Origin: a candidate division WOR-3 bacterium | GTDB lineage: Bacteria > Hydrothermota > Tepidihabitantia > Tepidihabitantales > JBDRVQ01 | Length of the DNA stretch: 44,612 nucleotides | NCBI GenBank assembly: GCA_039801905.1 | Contig: JBDRVQ010000014.1 | Coordinates: forward strand, 1 to 44,612 | Direction: 5' to 3' | Shown: one piece after another, positions 6,515 through 14,956 of the stretch | How positions within the stretch are numbered: position 1 is the first letter of the stretch | Layout of the letters: the number at the start of each line of letters is the position of its first letter | Notes under the pieces: model-generated | The model's input: the letters and a program-made list of their open reading frames with translations, nothing else | Told to the model about the DNA's origin: nothing | The model's database searches: none | Translations under genes and position numbers: made by a program

Positions 6515-7114
6515 ATGAGGAAAAAAGGGATAATAGTGCAACGGATTGGCATCTTCGGTGGCAGTTTTAATCCGATTCATAATGGTCATCTGATTGTCGC
6601 GGAAGAGGTGCGAGAGAAGTTGAGATTGGATAAGGTTCTCTTCCTTCTCTCCTTTAACCCACCGCACAAGCGGAAAGTTCTCCCTTATGAGGACCGGAAG
6701 GCGATGCTCCTTCTGGCAATTGCTGGAAATCCCTATTTTTCCCTCTCGGAAATAGAAAGGGAAAGAGGCGGGAAGTCCTGGACGGTTGACACCTTAAAAG
6801 ATTTAAGGAAACGCTATCCCCAAGACCGACTATTTTTAATTATCGGGAGTGACCAGTTTCGGGAGTTAGGGAGTTGGAAAAATCCCAAAGAGTTATTTAA
6901 GTGGGCGGAGGTCTGGGTGATGAGGAGACCGGGCGCGGAAATTGACCGAAGACTACGGCGCCGCTTTCCCCGGGTGAAGATTTTGAATGTCTCCCAGATT
7001 GATATCCGGGGGAGGAAGATAAGGGAGAAGATAAGAAAAGGTCTTTCCGTTCGGTATCTTTTGCCAGAAAAGGTTTATGAATATATTTTAGAAAAAGGTC
7101 TTTTTAAGGAGTAG
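6515..7114 (+). CDS. nadD: Nicotinate-nucleotide adenylyltransferase
   Basis: The product adenylates nicotinate mononucleotide with ATP, a late step of NAD synthesis. The nucleotidyltransferase signature GIFGGSFNPIHNGHL near the N-terminus carries the HxGH motif, and the C-terminal region has DIRGRKIREKI and LLPEKVYEYI, equivalent to the ISSTxIR motif of NadD. Length (about 199 residues) is normal. The start is uncertain: ATG at 6515 follows TATATT directly, while the GTG at 6536 would begin at QRIGIFGG, which is closer to typical family starts. It is separated by 47 bp from the upstream gene, so it may have its own promoter. Confidence 0.88.
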   Translation: MRKKGIIVQRIGIFGGSFNPIHNGHLIVAEEVREKLRLDKVLFLLSFNPPHKRKVLPYEDRKAMLLLAIAGNPYFSLSEIERERGGKSWTVDTLKDLRKRYPQDRLFLIIGSDQFRELGSWKNPKELFKWAEVWVMRRPGAEIDRRLRRRFPRVKILNVSQIDIRGRKIREKIRKGLSVRYLLPEKVYEYILEKGLFKE

Positions 7115-7116
7115 TT

Positions 7117-7440
7117 ATGCTAATACTTTATCTCTTAATTTTTTTCTCTGGGCTTTATGCCCAAGGGCAACAGCCGGTGAACCCTTTTGCTTCCCTTTTC
7201 CCTTTACTTCTCATAATTTTGGTCTTCTATTTCCTCTTGATCCTACCCCAGCAGAGGAGGCAGAAGAAACATCAGGAGATGATCGCCAGTATCAAAAGGG
7301 GCGACCGGGTCGTCACCGCGGGTGGCATCCACGGTGTGGTCTCCGAGGTAAAGGAAAATACCTTCATCATTAAGGTTGATGAGAATACCCGGATTGAGGT
7401 GGAGAAGAGTGCTATTTCTTATAAAAAGAGCGCTTCTTAA
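7117..7440 (+). CDS. yajC: Sec translocase accessory subunit YajC
   Basis: The 107-residue protein has one N-terminal membrane helix (about residues 18-43, with the PLLLIILVFYFLLILPQQRR stretch) followed by a small basic cytoplasmic domain with KRGDRVVTAGGIHGVV and VDENTRIEVEKSAI. This is the standard YajC arrangement; in known bacteria it joins SecDF at the SecYEG translocon. The hydrophobic N-terminus (LYLLIFFSGLYAQG) is longer than in many homologues and may be a signal-like first helix. SecD and SecF are not next to it here. It begins 2 nt after nadD stops and ends just before def. Confidence 0.87.
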   Translation: MLILYLLIFFSGLYAQGQQPVNPFASLFPLLLIILVFYFLLILPQQRRQKKHQEMIASIKRGDRVVTAGGIHGVVSEVKENTFIIKVDENTRIEVEKSAISYKKSAS

Positions 7441-7947
7441 ATGGTGAGGAAAATTCGGATATTTGATGATCCAATCCTCCGGCAGCGGACGAAGGAGGTG
7501 GCAAGGATTGATGAGGAGATTCGGGGGTTAATTGCCGATATGAAAGAGACCGCTCAGAGCTGTGAGGCACTCGGTTTGGCAGCAAATCAGGTGGGAGCCA
7601 ATTATTCCCTCTTTCTCCTTCGCCTCCCCCAATCAGAAAAGGAAGATTTCTTGGTGGTGATTAATCCGAAAATCATTAAGGAGGAGGGGAGGATAGAAAA
7701 GGAAGAAGGTTGTCTCTCCCTCCCCGGAATTGAAGAGGTGATTTGCCGACCGGGCTTTTTGGTTGTTGTCGGGTGGGATGAAGAGGGAAAGGAGAAGAGG
7801 TTTGAATTTGCCGGGATTTTAGCCCGGGCGGCAAAGCACGAAATCGACCACTTAGAAGGGAAACTCTTCATTGATTATTTGGGTCCAATTCGGATGCGCT
7901 TTCTGGAGAGCCGGTTAAAGGAGTTAAAGGAAAAGAGAAAGGGATGA
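7441..7947 (+). CDS. def: Peptide deformylase
   Basis: The 168-residue enzyme removes the formyl group from N-terminal Met of new proteins. All three motifs are present: GLAANQVG (motif 1), EGCLSLPG (motif 2, metal Cys) and HEIDHLEG (motif 3, two metal His and the catalytic Glu). The start ATG follows directly after the yajC stop. It overlaps fmt by 4 bp, so the deformylase and the formyltransferase are produced from the same message, which is a common pairing. Confidence 0.95.
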   Translation: MVRKIRIFDDPILRQRTKEVARIDEEIRGLIADMKETAQSCEALGLAANQVGANYSLFLLRLPQSEKEDFLVVINPKIIKEEGRIEKEEGCLSLPGIEEVICRPGFLVVVGWDEEGKEKRFEFAGILARAAKHEIDHLEGKLFIDYLGPIRMRFLESRLKELKEKRKG

Positions 7948-8873
7948 TGAAGATTGCTTACTTTTCTGGGGACGAAGAGACATTACCAATTTTAGAACGT
8001 CTGGCTGAGGAGGGGGAGGTTAGGGTTTTAGTTACCCAGCCCCCAAAACCGAAGGGGAGGGGATTAAAACTCCTTCCCTCGCCTCTGGTCCTCTTTGCTC
8101 AAAAGAAGGGGATTAAGCCTCTCTTCCCCAAAGACCCCAACGCTTCTGAATTTATTGAGATTTTAAGAAAGGAGGAGATAGAGGTTGGGGTTTTAGTTTC
8201 CTTCGGGCACATCATAAAATCGGAATTATTAAATCTCTTCCCCAAGGGTTTCATTAATCTCCATCCTTCCCTTCTTCCCAAATACCGAGGACCGGCTCCA
8301 ATTCAAAGGGCAATTTTAGCCGGGGAAGAGAAAAGCGGCGTGACAACAATTTTTATGAACGAAGGGATTGATGCCGGACCGATAATTGAACAGAGAGTGG
8401 TAGAAATTGGGAGAGGTGAGACTTATGGTGATTTGAAAAAGAAGTTATTTTTAATCGGGGCGGATCTCCTTTTAAGCACCCTCCGCTTGATTAAGGAGGG
8501 GAGGGTGAAACCTTTGCCGCAGGATGAGGGAGAGGCAACTTATGCCCAAAAGATAAAGAAAGAGGAGTTAGTCATCTCCTGGGAAAGGGAGAGGGATTTC
8601 ATTCACAATCAGATTCGGGCATTTTCCCCAAAGCCCGGGGCCTTCACCTCCTTTCGGCAGAAAAAGGTAATCATTCTCAAATCGGAAATTCCCAAGAATG
8701 ATTCTGATTTAGAAGAACCCGGCGCGATTATCATTTCGGGAGGCGATTTATTCGTCGGCACAAAAAAAGGCTTATTGAAGATAAAGGAGTTGAAGGTAGA
8801 AGGAAGGGGAATAGTTTCCGGTCGGGATTTTGTTAACGGCTATAAGCCAAAAGTTGGGGAGAAGTTTGAATGA
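7944..8873 (+). CDS. fmt: Methionyl-tRNA formyltransferase
   Basis: The 309-residue enzyme formylates initiator Met-tRNA using 10-formyltetrahydrofolate. Catalytic signature residues are seen in FINLHPSLLPKYRGPAPIQ (Asn and His of the active site) followed by MNEGIDAGPII with the Asp. The C-terminal part (from about residue 205) is the tRNA-binding OB-like domain, with IRAFSPKPGAFTSF. The ATG overlaps the def stop (ATGATGA), and an alternative ATG lies one codon further on. Length is typical. Confidence 0.95.
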   Translation: MMKIAYFSGDEETLPILERLAEEGEVRVLVTQPPKPKGRGLKLLPSPLVLFAQKKGIKPLFPKDPNASEFIEILRKEEIEVGVLVSFGHIIKSELLNLFPKGFINLHPSLLPKYRGPAPIQRAILAGEEKSGVTTIFMNEGIDAGPIIEQRVVEIGRGETYGDLKKKLFLIGADLLLSTLRLIKEGRVKPLPQDEGEATYAQKIKKEELVISWERERDFIHNQIRAFSPKPGAFTSFRQKKVIILKSEIPKNDSDLEEPGAIIISGGDLFVGTKKGLLKIKELKVEGRGIVSGRDFVNGYKPKVGEKFE

Positions 8874-9574
8874 AGTGGTTCCGTTTCTTTTTGGGGATAG
8901 TTTCCGGTTTTTTGCTGACCCTTTTTTTAATCAACTTTCTAATTATGCCGATGCTCACCAAAAGCCAAAAGGTGATTGTTATGCCCGATCTGATTGGGAT
9001 GGGAGAAGCGGCGGCAGAGAGTTTATTAAAGAATTTTGGTTTGGAGATCGGCGAGAAGCGTTGGGCGTTCAGTTTGGAATATTCCGAAGGGAAGGTGATT
9101 GCCCAGAATCCCCGTCCCCGAATTAAGGTGAAAAAGGGAAAGGTGGTGGAGATAACTTTAAGCAAAGGGAGGGGGAAGGCAATCGTACCCGATTTCTCCG
9201 GCAAAAAGGTTTCGGAATTTCTTGAGGCTTTGGCACTGGTTGGTTTGGAGGCGAAGTTGGAGACGGTTTACGGCGAAAACGAAGGAGAGGTAAAGAACTG
9301 TATCCCCGGACCGGGAAGTGTCTTAGAGAAGGGAAGTGTTGTCCGGGTTTTGGTGGTAAAGAGAGAAGGTTTTGTTTTGATGCCCCGACTCGTCGGTTTG
9401 AAATTAGAAGAGGCGCGGCGAGTGCTTGACAGTTTGGGTTTGGTCTTAGAGGAGGTGCGGGAGAAGGAAGGGGAGGAAGAGGCAGGAACGGTGATTTTCC
9501 AATATCCCGAAGAGGAGATGCGGGTCCGGATTGGGGGAAAGGTAGTTTTAGTTCTAACGAAAGGGAAGAGATGA
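8870..9574 (+). CDS. Membrane-anchored PASTA-domain protein
   Basis: The 234-residue product has one N-terminal membrane helix (about residues 5-29), then three PASTA domains: residues about 39-104 (MPDLIGMGEAAAESLL...), 105-168 (VPDFSGKKVSEFLEAL...) and 169-234 (MPRLVGLKLEEARRVL...). PASTA domains bind peptidoglycan fragments in the kinases and penicillin-binding proteins where they were described. There is no kinase or transpeptidase domain here. It overlaps both neighbours by 4 bp, so it is firmly within the fmt-rpe operon. The likely role is a periplasmic cell-wall sensor or scaffold; this is inference. Confidence 0.82.
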   Translation: MKWFRFFLGIVSGFLLTLFLINFLIMPMLTKSQKVIVMPDLIGMGEAAAESLLKNFGLEIGEKRWAFSLEYSEGKVIAQNPRPRIKVKKGKVVEITLSKGRGKAIVPDFSGKKVSEFLEALALVGLEAKLETVYGENEGEVKNCIPGPGSVLEKGSVVRVLVVKREGFVLMPRLVGLKLEEARRVLDSLGLVLEEVREKEGEEEAGTVIFQYPEEEMRVRIGGKVVLVLTKGKR

Positions 9575-10215
9575 AGATATCGGGTTCTATTCTTAATGCT
9601 AACTTTTTAATTTTGGCTCAGGAGATTGAAAAGGCGGAAGCGGCGGGAATTGATTCCTTCCACTTGGATGTGATGGATGGCCACTTTGTACCGAATCTCA
9701 GTTTTGGGACGACGGTTGTTAAGGCGATAAGGAAGATCGCCACCAAACCCATCTTTAGCCATCTGATGGTCTTTGAACCAGAGAAGATGTTGGAATGGTT
9801 TCTGCCGGATTCGGACGGGGTTATTTTTCACATTGAGGCGACAAAGAGGGTTAAGGATTGTATTCGCTTCATCCGTCGGGCAAAACGACTTTGTGGGATC
9901 GCCTTAAACCCCAATACCCCCCATACCCTTATTTTACCTTATCTTAAAGAAGTGGACGACGTTTTGGTGATGAGTGTCCAGCCGGGTTTTGGGGGGCAGA
10001 AGTTTATGCCCGCGGTTCTGGAAAAGATTAGAAAGATAAAGGAGGTAGGGAAGGAGAAGAAACTCTCTTTTATCGTTTCCGTTGATGGGGGGGTGAATGA
10101 TGAGAATCTACCCCTTCTGAAAGAAGTGGGGGTGGATATGGTGATTGTTGGTACCTTTCTCTTCCGTTCCCCAGATTATAAAAAGACGATAGAGAGGTTA
10201 AGATGTTTGATTTAA
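9571..10215 (+). CDS. rpe: Ribulose-phosphate 3-epimerase
   Basis: The 214-residue TIM-barrel enzyme interconverts ribulose-5-phosphate and xylulose-5-phosphate. Family motifs are SGSILNANF at the first strand, HLDVMDGHFVPNLSFG (metal ligands His and Asp), SHLMV, MSVQPGFGGQKF and VDGGVNDEN followed by VGTFLF (phosphate binding). In place of the common SIL(S/A)ADF this protein has SILNANF. The rpe/ffh overlap is 13 bp, and the PASTA gene overlaps the start by 4 bp. Length and start are typical. Confidence 0.94.
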   Translation: MKISGSILNANFLILAQEIEKAEAAGIDSFHLDVMDGHFVPNLSFGTTVVKAIRKIATKPIFSHLMVFEPEKMLEWFLPDSDGVIFHIEATKRVKDCIRFIRRAKRLCGIALNPNTPHTLILPYLKEVDDVLVMSVQPGFGGQKFMPAVLEKIRKIKEVGKEKKLSFIVSVDGGVNDENLPLLKEVGVDMVIVGTFLFRSPDYKKTIERLRCLI

Positions 10216-11492
10216 TCTCGGATAAATTTCTCAAATTACAGAGGAAAATTTTTGGTTACGGGAAGTTGACCCCAAAGGAGATTGATGGTTTTTTAAGGGA
10301 GGTGCGGCTTCTCTTATTGGAGGCAGATGTCAATTATAAGGTGGTGGGTGAGTTTATTAAAAATTTGGGTGAGAGTTTGGCAAAGGAGAAGGTTACCGAG
10401 GCGATTAGACCGGGAGAGTTATTAAGGGTCATTCTTTACAAAGAGATGGTTCGCCTCTTGGGTGAGAAGCCGGTGAAATTAGAATTCAAGGCTCGACCCC
10501 TCATCATCGCCTTAGTTGGTCTTCAAGGTACTGGTAAGACCACAACCGCTGCCAAGTTAGCTTTTCGCTTTAAAAGAGAGAGACCGATGCTGGTCGCCTG
10601 CGACCCCAAGAGACCAGCCGCTTCGGAACAATTGGCGATTTTAGCTCAAAGGGTGGGGGTTGATTTCTTCCCGGTAAAGGAGACAGCGCTCATTTCTGCG
10701 CAGGAGGCTTTAAGGGAAGCCAATTCTCGGGGGAATAATCTCATAATTTTGGATACCGCTGGCCGGCTGCACATTGATGAAGAGTTGATGGCGGAATTGA
10801 GAACGATGAAGGAGAGAATAAAGCCCCATTATCTTCTCTTAGTTGTTGATGCGATGGTCGGTCAAGATGCGGTCGCTCAGGCAAAAGAATTTCAGGAGCG
10901 TTTAGGAATAAATGGTTGTATTATGACGAAATTGGATGGCGACGCCCGAGGCGGTGCCTGTCTTTCGGTGCGGATGGTAGCGGGTGTGCCCATCTATTTT
11001 GCCGGAGTGGGGGAGCGGATTGAAGATTTGGAAGAGTTTTATCCCGACCGCATCGCCAGTCGGATTTTAGGGATGGGTGATATAAAATCTCTGGTGGAGA
11101 AAGTGGAAAGTAAGATGGAGGTGGAAGAGCAGAAGAAGATGGCGGAAAAGTTTATAAAAGGGGAATTGGACTTTGAAGATTTACTCTCCCAGTTAAGGGC
11201 GATTCAGAAGATGGGCTCCATTTCCAAACTTCTTTCTATGGTGCCGGGGATGAAAGGGATAGAAGTTGACGAAAAGGAGATAAAACGGATTGAGGCGATA
11301 ATCCTCTCTATGACCAAAGAGGAGAGGAAAAATCCAGGAATCATTGACGGCTCCCGAAGGAGGCGCATCGCCTTAGGAAGCGGTACCACGGTGGAAGAGG
11401 TGAACCGGGTACTTAAAGAGATGAAGATGTTTAAGGAGATGGCAAAGAATTTAAAGAAATTTAAGGGTTTGCCTTTTGGTAAGTTCTTTTAA
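10203..11492 (+). CDS. ffh: Signal recognition particle protein Ffh
   Basis: The 429-residue GTPase binds signal sequences of membrane proteins on ribosomes. The N domain (to about residue 95) is followed by the G domain with GLQGTGKTTTAAKLA, DPKRPAASEQL, DTAGRLHIDEEL and TKLDGDARGGA, then the Met-rich M domain from about residue 295 with IQKMGSISKLLSMVPGMKG and the RNA-binding GSRRRRIALGSGTTVEEV. The SRP RNA was not found in the window. The gene starts inside rpe (13-bp overlap) and ends 2 nt before rfbD. Confidence 0.96.
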   Translation: MFDLISDKFLKLQRKIFGYGKLTPKEIDGFLREVRLLLLEADVNYKVVGEFIKNLGESLAKEKVTEAIRPGELLRVILYKEMVRLLGEKPVKLEFKARPLIIALVGLQGTGKTTTAAKLAFRFKRERPMLVACDPKRPAASEQLAILAQRVGVDFFPVKETALISAQEALREANSRGNNLIILDTAGRLHIDEELMAELRTMKERIKPHYLLLVVDAMVGQDAVAQAKEFQERLGINGCIMTKLDGDARGGACLSVRMVAGVPIYFAGVGERIEDLEEFYPDRIASRILGMGDIKSLVEKVESKMEVEEQKKMAEKFIKGELDFEDLLSQLRAIQKMGSISKLLSMVPGMKGIEVDEKEIKRIEAIILSMTKEERKNPGIIDGSRRRRIALGSGTTVEEVNRVLKEMKMFKEMAKNLKKFKGLPFGKFF

Positions 11493-11494
11493 GA

Positions 11495-12325
11495 ATGAAG
11501 GTATTGGTGACAGGTGCCAAGGGGATGTTGGGTCGGGAATTGGTCCTCTACTTAAAAGAAAAAGACTTTCTGGTCATCGGTTGGGACTTACCAGAATGGG
11601 ATATCAGAAAGAGGGAAGTGACGGAAAAGTTAATTGAGGAGAGACCAGAAGGGATTGTCCATTTAGCCGCCTTTACGGATGTTGATGGGGCGGAGGTGAA
11701 AAGAAAAGAGGCTTATGAGACAAATTTTTTGGGCACAGCAAATCTGGTGGCGGCAGCCGAGAGGATTGGCGCGAAGTTTCTCTACTTGAGCACCGATTAT
11801 GTTTTTGACGGAAAGAAAACGACCCCTTATTCCGAAGAGGATGTCCCCAATCCGCTCAATTACTACGGCGAGACGAAATATCTCGGAGAGATGGTGGTGA
11901 AAAGGTTAGAAAGATTTTTTATCCTGCGCACCGCCTGGCTTTACAGTCGGGAGGGGAGAAATTTTGTTAATACGATTAAGGAGAAAATGGCGCGGGGGGA
12001 AGAGATTAGGGTAGTTGACGACCAAATCGGTTCACCCACCTACACTAAAGATTTATTGGAGCCGATTTTTGATTTATTGCAAAGCGAAGCCTATGGTATC
12101 TACCATATCACCAATTCGGGTTTCTGTTCTTGGTTTCAGTTCGCTTGTGAGATTGGAAGAATTTTGGGAAGAAAGGAGATAAAACCAATCAAAAGCGAGG
12201 AAGCGGGTCGTCTTGCCCGAAGACCAAAATATTCGGTCTTGGATAATAGTAAATACCAAAGGGTATTCGGGAAGAAGTTGCGTCCTTGGCTAGAGGCGCT
12301 TGAAGAATGCCTAAAAGAGGGTTAA
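11495..12325 (+). CDS. rfbD: dTDP-4-dehydrorhamnose reductase
   Basis: A 276-residue short-chain dehydrogenase/reductase of the RmlD family. It has the NAD(P) motif TGAKGMLGREL at residues 6-16, the LSTDYVFDG segment and the YYGETKYLGE catalytic Tyr-x3-Lys, plus DQIGSPTYTKDL typical of RmlD. The known reaction is the last step of dTDP-L-rhamnose synthesis for surface polysaccharide. No rfbA, B or C is nearby, so this is either part of a split pathway or a related sugar reductase. It overlaps the Nudix gene by 19 bp. Confidence 0.85.
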   Translation: MKVLVTGAKGMLGRELVLYLKEKDFLVIGWDLPEWDIRKREVTEKLIEERPEGIVHLAAFTDVDGAEVKRKEAYETNFLGTANLVAAAERIGAKFLYLSTDYVFDGKKTTPYSEEDVPNPLNYYGETKYLGEMVVKRLERFFILRTAWLYSREGRNFVNTIKEKMARGEEIRVVDDQIGSPTYTKDLLEPIFDLLQSEAYGIYHITNSGFCSWFQFACEIGRILGRKEIKPIKSEEAGRLARRPKYSVLDNSKYQRVFGKKLRPWLEALEECLKEG

Positions 12326-12714
12326 AGAAATTCCCCCGACTGGCGGTTGATATTATCATTGAGTATCAGGGAAAGATTGTTCTGATCAAAAGGAAAAATT
12401 ACCCTTTCGGTTGGGCACTACCCGGGGGATTTGTGGAATACGGGGAGAGTGTGGAAGAAGCAGCAAGAAGGGAGGCAAAGGAAGAGACCGGTCTTTTGGT
12501 TAGAAATTTGAAGCAGTTTCGTACCTATTCCGATCCGCAGCGCGATCCAAGATTTCATTGCGTTTCGGTCGTCTTTACTGCTCAGGGGGTGGGGAAGTTG
12601 AAGGCGAGGAGTGATGCCCAAGATGTTGGATTATTTACCAAAGAGACCCTTCCCAAAGAGATCGCCTTTGATCATAGGAAGATACTCTCCCACTACTTTC
12701 AGAAGAAGATTTAA
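12307..12714 (+). CDS. Nudix hydrolase
   Basis: The 135-residue protein carries a complete Nudix box: G-FVEYG-E-SVEEAAR-REAKEETGL. Preceding strands (DIIIEYQGKIVLIKRKNYPFGWALPGG) resemble ADP-ribose pyrophosphatase and MutT-like housekeeping enzymes; a C-terminal AFDHRKIL is like ADP-ribose/NADH-type members. The exact nucleotide substrate cannot be told from sequence. It starts 19 bp inside rfbD, and its 3' end overlaps by 4 bp the convergent glutamine amidotransferase gene. It closes the plus-strand operon. Confidence 0.88.
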   Translation: MPKRGLKKFPRLAVDIIIEYQGKIVLIKRKNYPFGWALPGGFVEYGESVEEAARREAKEETGLLVRNLKQFRTYSDPQRDPRFHCVSVVFTAQGVGKLKARSDAQDVGLFTKETLPKEIAFDHRKILSHYFQKKI

Positions 12715-13313
12715 CGAAAGCACCTTCTCTTTTGGACCACTTCTTTATAAAAATTTTCTAAAATCCTTTCCCCAATCAAGCCGGAACGTTCAATATGAAA
12801 CTGGACCCCATAAAGGGGTTTACTGATATGGCGGATTGCCTCCACCGGACAACTGGGGGAAGTGGCGATGATTAAAAAACCATGCCCTTCTAAATTCTCC
12901 GGTTCCACATACTCCTGGTGGGATTCAAAAACTCTAATCTCCGGCGGTAACCCTTTGAAGATATCCTTAAAATCAATTATGGTGACAATCTCTTCTCCTT
13001 TCACCTCGGTTCCGGGTTTTACTTGGGCACCAGCGGCGAAGGCTAAAATTTGGTGGCCATAACAGATACCCAGGGTGGGTAAGGTTAGGGTTTGGAGGAA
13101 GGTCAAATAGGAATGGGAATAACAACCCTTAGAGATTAAAGCCGGAGAACCGGAAAGGATTAAACAATCATAGTCATAAATCTCTTCACCTTTGGCAAAG
13201 ACTTTCGCATCCGGAATCACCTCGTATTCGCTAAACTTCTTTACCAAATCAATATAAGGCTGAATCTTATTTTCCGGGTCAGCGTGATAGGAATTGACGA
13301 TTAGGGTCTTCAT
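12711..13313 (-). CDS. Class I glutamine amidotransferase-like protein
   Basis: The 200-residue protein is a stand-alone GATase1 domain. The nucleophile elbow is LGICYGHQ (Cys84), and the His-x-Glu of the triad lies in YGVQFHIERS (His173, Glu175). The overall pattern resembles the amidotransferase half of GMP synthase (GuaA) or the small subunit form, but no synthetase domain follows. It overlaps dppA by 4 bp at its start. It is the last gene of the pheT-rny-glnA operon, so it may use glutamine made by the adjacent GlnA product; the acceptor is unknown. Confidence 0.8.
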   Translation of the reverse strand: MKTLIVNSYHADPENKIQPYIDLVKKFSEYEVIPDAKVFAKGEEIYDYDCLILSGSPALISKGCYSHSYLTFLQTLTLPTLGICYGHQILAFAAGAQVKPGTEVKGEEIVTIIDFKDIFKGLPPEIRVFESHQEYVEPENLEGHGFLIIATSPSCPVEAIRHISKPLYGVQFHIERSGLIGERILENFYKEVVQKRRCFR

Positions 13314-14140
13314 TTGTAAAACTCCCGAGCAGCTAAACCCAAGATCGCAGAAAGCCTAATTATTTTATTCACCTCAATTATATCCTTCGCTTTATATGAG
13401 ACCACTCGACCTGAAGTTCTTCTACTCTCCGGGATTAGGGAGGCGAGATCGGCACCAGCGGTATTGAGGAAGGTCATCTCTAAGCGGCAGGGGGAAGAGA
13501 AGTTAAAAGGTTTCACCTTTTCCTTTCGGGCGATGGCTAATTTCGTCTTCTCTTTCAGTTCCCCGACCACCTCTTCCCAGGGCCTGTTTAGAGCACCGTA
13601 ACGGGAGAAACTATATTTGGTGATGACCGTTGTGATCTGAGGGTTAATCTCTTTCTTCACCTCCGCCACTAACTTATCGTCCCCTGCCACAAAGAGGAGG
13701 GGGATACCAAAATGGCCAGCGAGAGCGGCATTGAGCAAGGATTCGCTAATCTCCTGGCCGTTAATCTTGATAGAATAAAAGGTTTGGGAGGAATAGGTAT
13801 GGTCAAGGGTGGAGAAGGGTTCTCCAGCCTTGGCGTGATAACCTAAAAAGAAGAGACCGTCAAATCCCTTTTCTATCCCCTCAACCATCCCTAAGTTTCT
13901 GGGTACTCCCCGGAAGAGGAAGACCTTAGGTGGAAGTTCGGGGAATGGGATATTATGCCCCCAGGCGTGGGCATCACAGATTACTACCTTTTCCAAATCC
14001 CCAACTTCTTCCATACCTGAAATCACTGCTTTCAGACACTCCATAATTATCTTCTGGTATTGAGGGAAGTTGGTTTCGTAGTCTTCCCAGGAGACGACTC
14101 CCGGCATCCCTTCTAAGTCAAAAGAGATAAAGAATCTCAT
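13310..14140 (-). CDS. dppA: D-aminopeptidase of the DppA family (M55)
   Basis: The 276-residue product matches the M55 zinc peptidases that cleave D-Ala-containing peptides. Metal ligands are in SFDLEG (Asp8, Glu10), DAHAWGHN (Asp56, His58) and LGYHAKAG (His102), followed by the LDHTYSS segment with the conserved His114. In Bacillus DppA helps use peptides from wall turnover. It overlaps folE2 by 4 bp upstream and the amidotransferase by 4 bp downstream. The gene symbol reflects family membership only; no dppBCDE transporter genes are present. Confidence 0.85.
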   Translation of the reverse strand: MRFFISFDLEGMPGVVSWEDYETNFPQYQKIIMECLKAVISGMEEVGDLEKVVICDAHAWGHNIPFPELPPKVFLFRGVPRNLGMVEGIEKGFDGLFFLGYHAKAGEPFSTLDHTYSSQTFYSIKINGQEISESLLNAALAGHFGIPLLFVAGDDKLVAEVKKEINPQITTVITKYSFSRYGALNRPWEEVVGELKEKTKLAIARKEKVKPFNFSSPCRLEMTFLNTAGADLASLIPESRRTSGRVVSYKAKDIIEVNKIIRLSAILGLAAREFYK

Positions 14141-14955
14141 AATCCCTTCCTCTCCTCTTTTGGTAATGGTTTAACCTTTTTCTCAATCGCCGCATAGGCG
14201 TTATGGTTATGAATTGATTCTTGGCTTTCTACTTCTAAGGAATACCAAATGATATCGGGATGATTCTCTAAGCGGTCAGCAACGTTGCGGGCGACATCTT
14301 CCACGAAAGTTGGATTCTGGTAGGCATTTTCCGTCACATATTTCTCATCCTCTCGTTTTAAGAGGGAATAGACCGGAGAGGAGGCACAATCTTCAATCAG
14401 AGCGATTAGGTCTTCTAACCAGAGGAAGCCTTTGAATTTCACTAAGACCCGAATTTCTCCTCTCTGATTATGAGCCCCCTTTTCGGAGATTTCCTTAGAA
14501 CAGGGGCAGAGAAGATTTACCGGAACCGTAACCCCCATATAAATTGTGATTTTATCTTTGAGGAAGGTGTCCGTTTCTAAAAAACCGATAAATCGGCACT
14601 GGTATTCCATAAGTCCTTTGGCTTGGGAGACGGGAGCCTCTTTCTCTATGAAGTAAGGAAATTGGAGTTCAATGTGGGCCGCCGAAGAGTTGAGGGATTC
14701 TTTGATCGCCTTTAAGATCTTACCGATATTGGTAATGGCGATTTCCCGATGGAAGCGGTTGAGAATCTCCACAAATCTTGACATATGAGTCCCTCGGAAG
14801 TTATGGGGGAGGTCGGCGTAGATGTTGATGGTGGCGACGGTGTGTTGACTCTTATGTGCCTTATCCCGGAGACGGATGGGGTATTTTAGCCCCTTAATCC
14901 CAACTTTATCAATTGGGAAATTAAGGGTACCTTTTTCGTTTTGCACGTCCCTCAT
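14137..14955 (-). CDS. folE2: GTP cyclohydrolase FolE2
   Basis: The 272-residue protein is a type IB GTP cyclohydrolase (FolE2/MptA), which forms 7,8-dihydroneopterin triphosphate for folate or queuosine. The active-site region VPVNLLCPCSKEIS (Cys150 and Cys152) followed by GAHNQRGE (His162) is characteristic, as are FRGTHMSRFVE and NPTFVEDVARN. The family works with several metals and often replaces the zinc-dependent FolE when zinc is low. The gene lies 1 nt after glnA and overlaps dppA by 4 bp. No Zur-like site is visible. Confidence 0.92.
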   Translation of the reverse strand: MRDVQNEKGTLNFPIDKVGIKGLKYPIRLRDKAHKSQHTVATINIYADLPHNFRGTHMSRFVEILNRFHREIAITNIGKILKAIKESLNSSAAHIELQFPYFIEKEAPVSQAKGLMEYQCRFIGFLETDTFLKDKITIYMGVTVPVNLLCPCSKEISEKGAHNQRGEIRVLVKFKGFLWLEDLIALIEDCASSPVYSLLKREDEKYVTENAYQNPTFVEDVARNVADRLENHPDIIWYSLEVESQESIHNHNAYAAIEKKVKPLPKEERKGL

Positions 14956-14956
14956 T

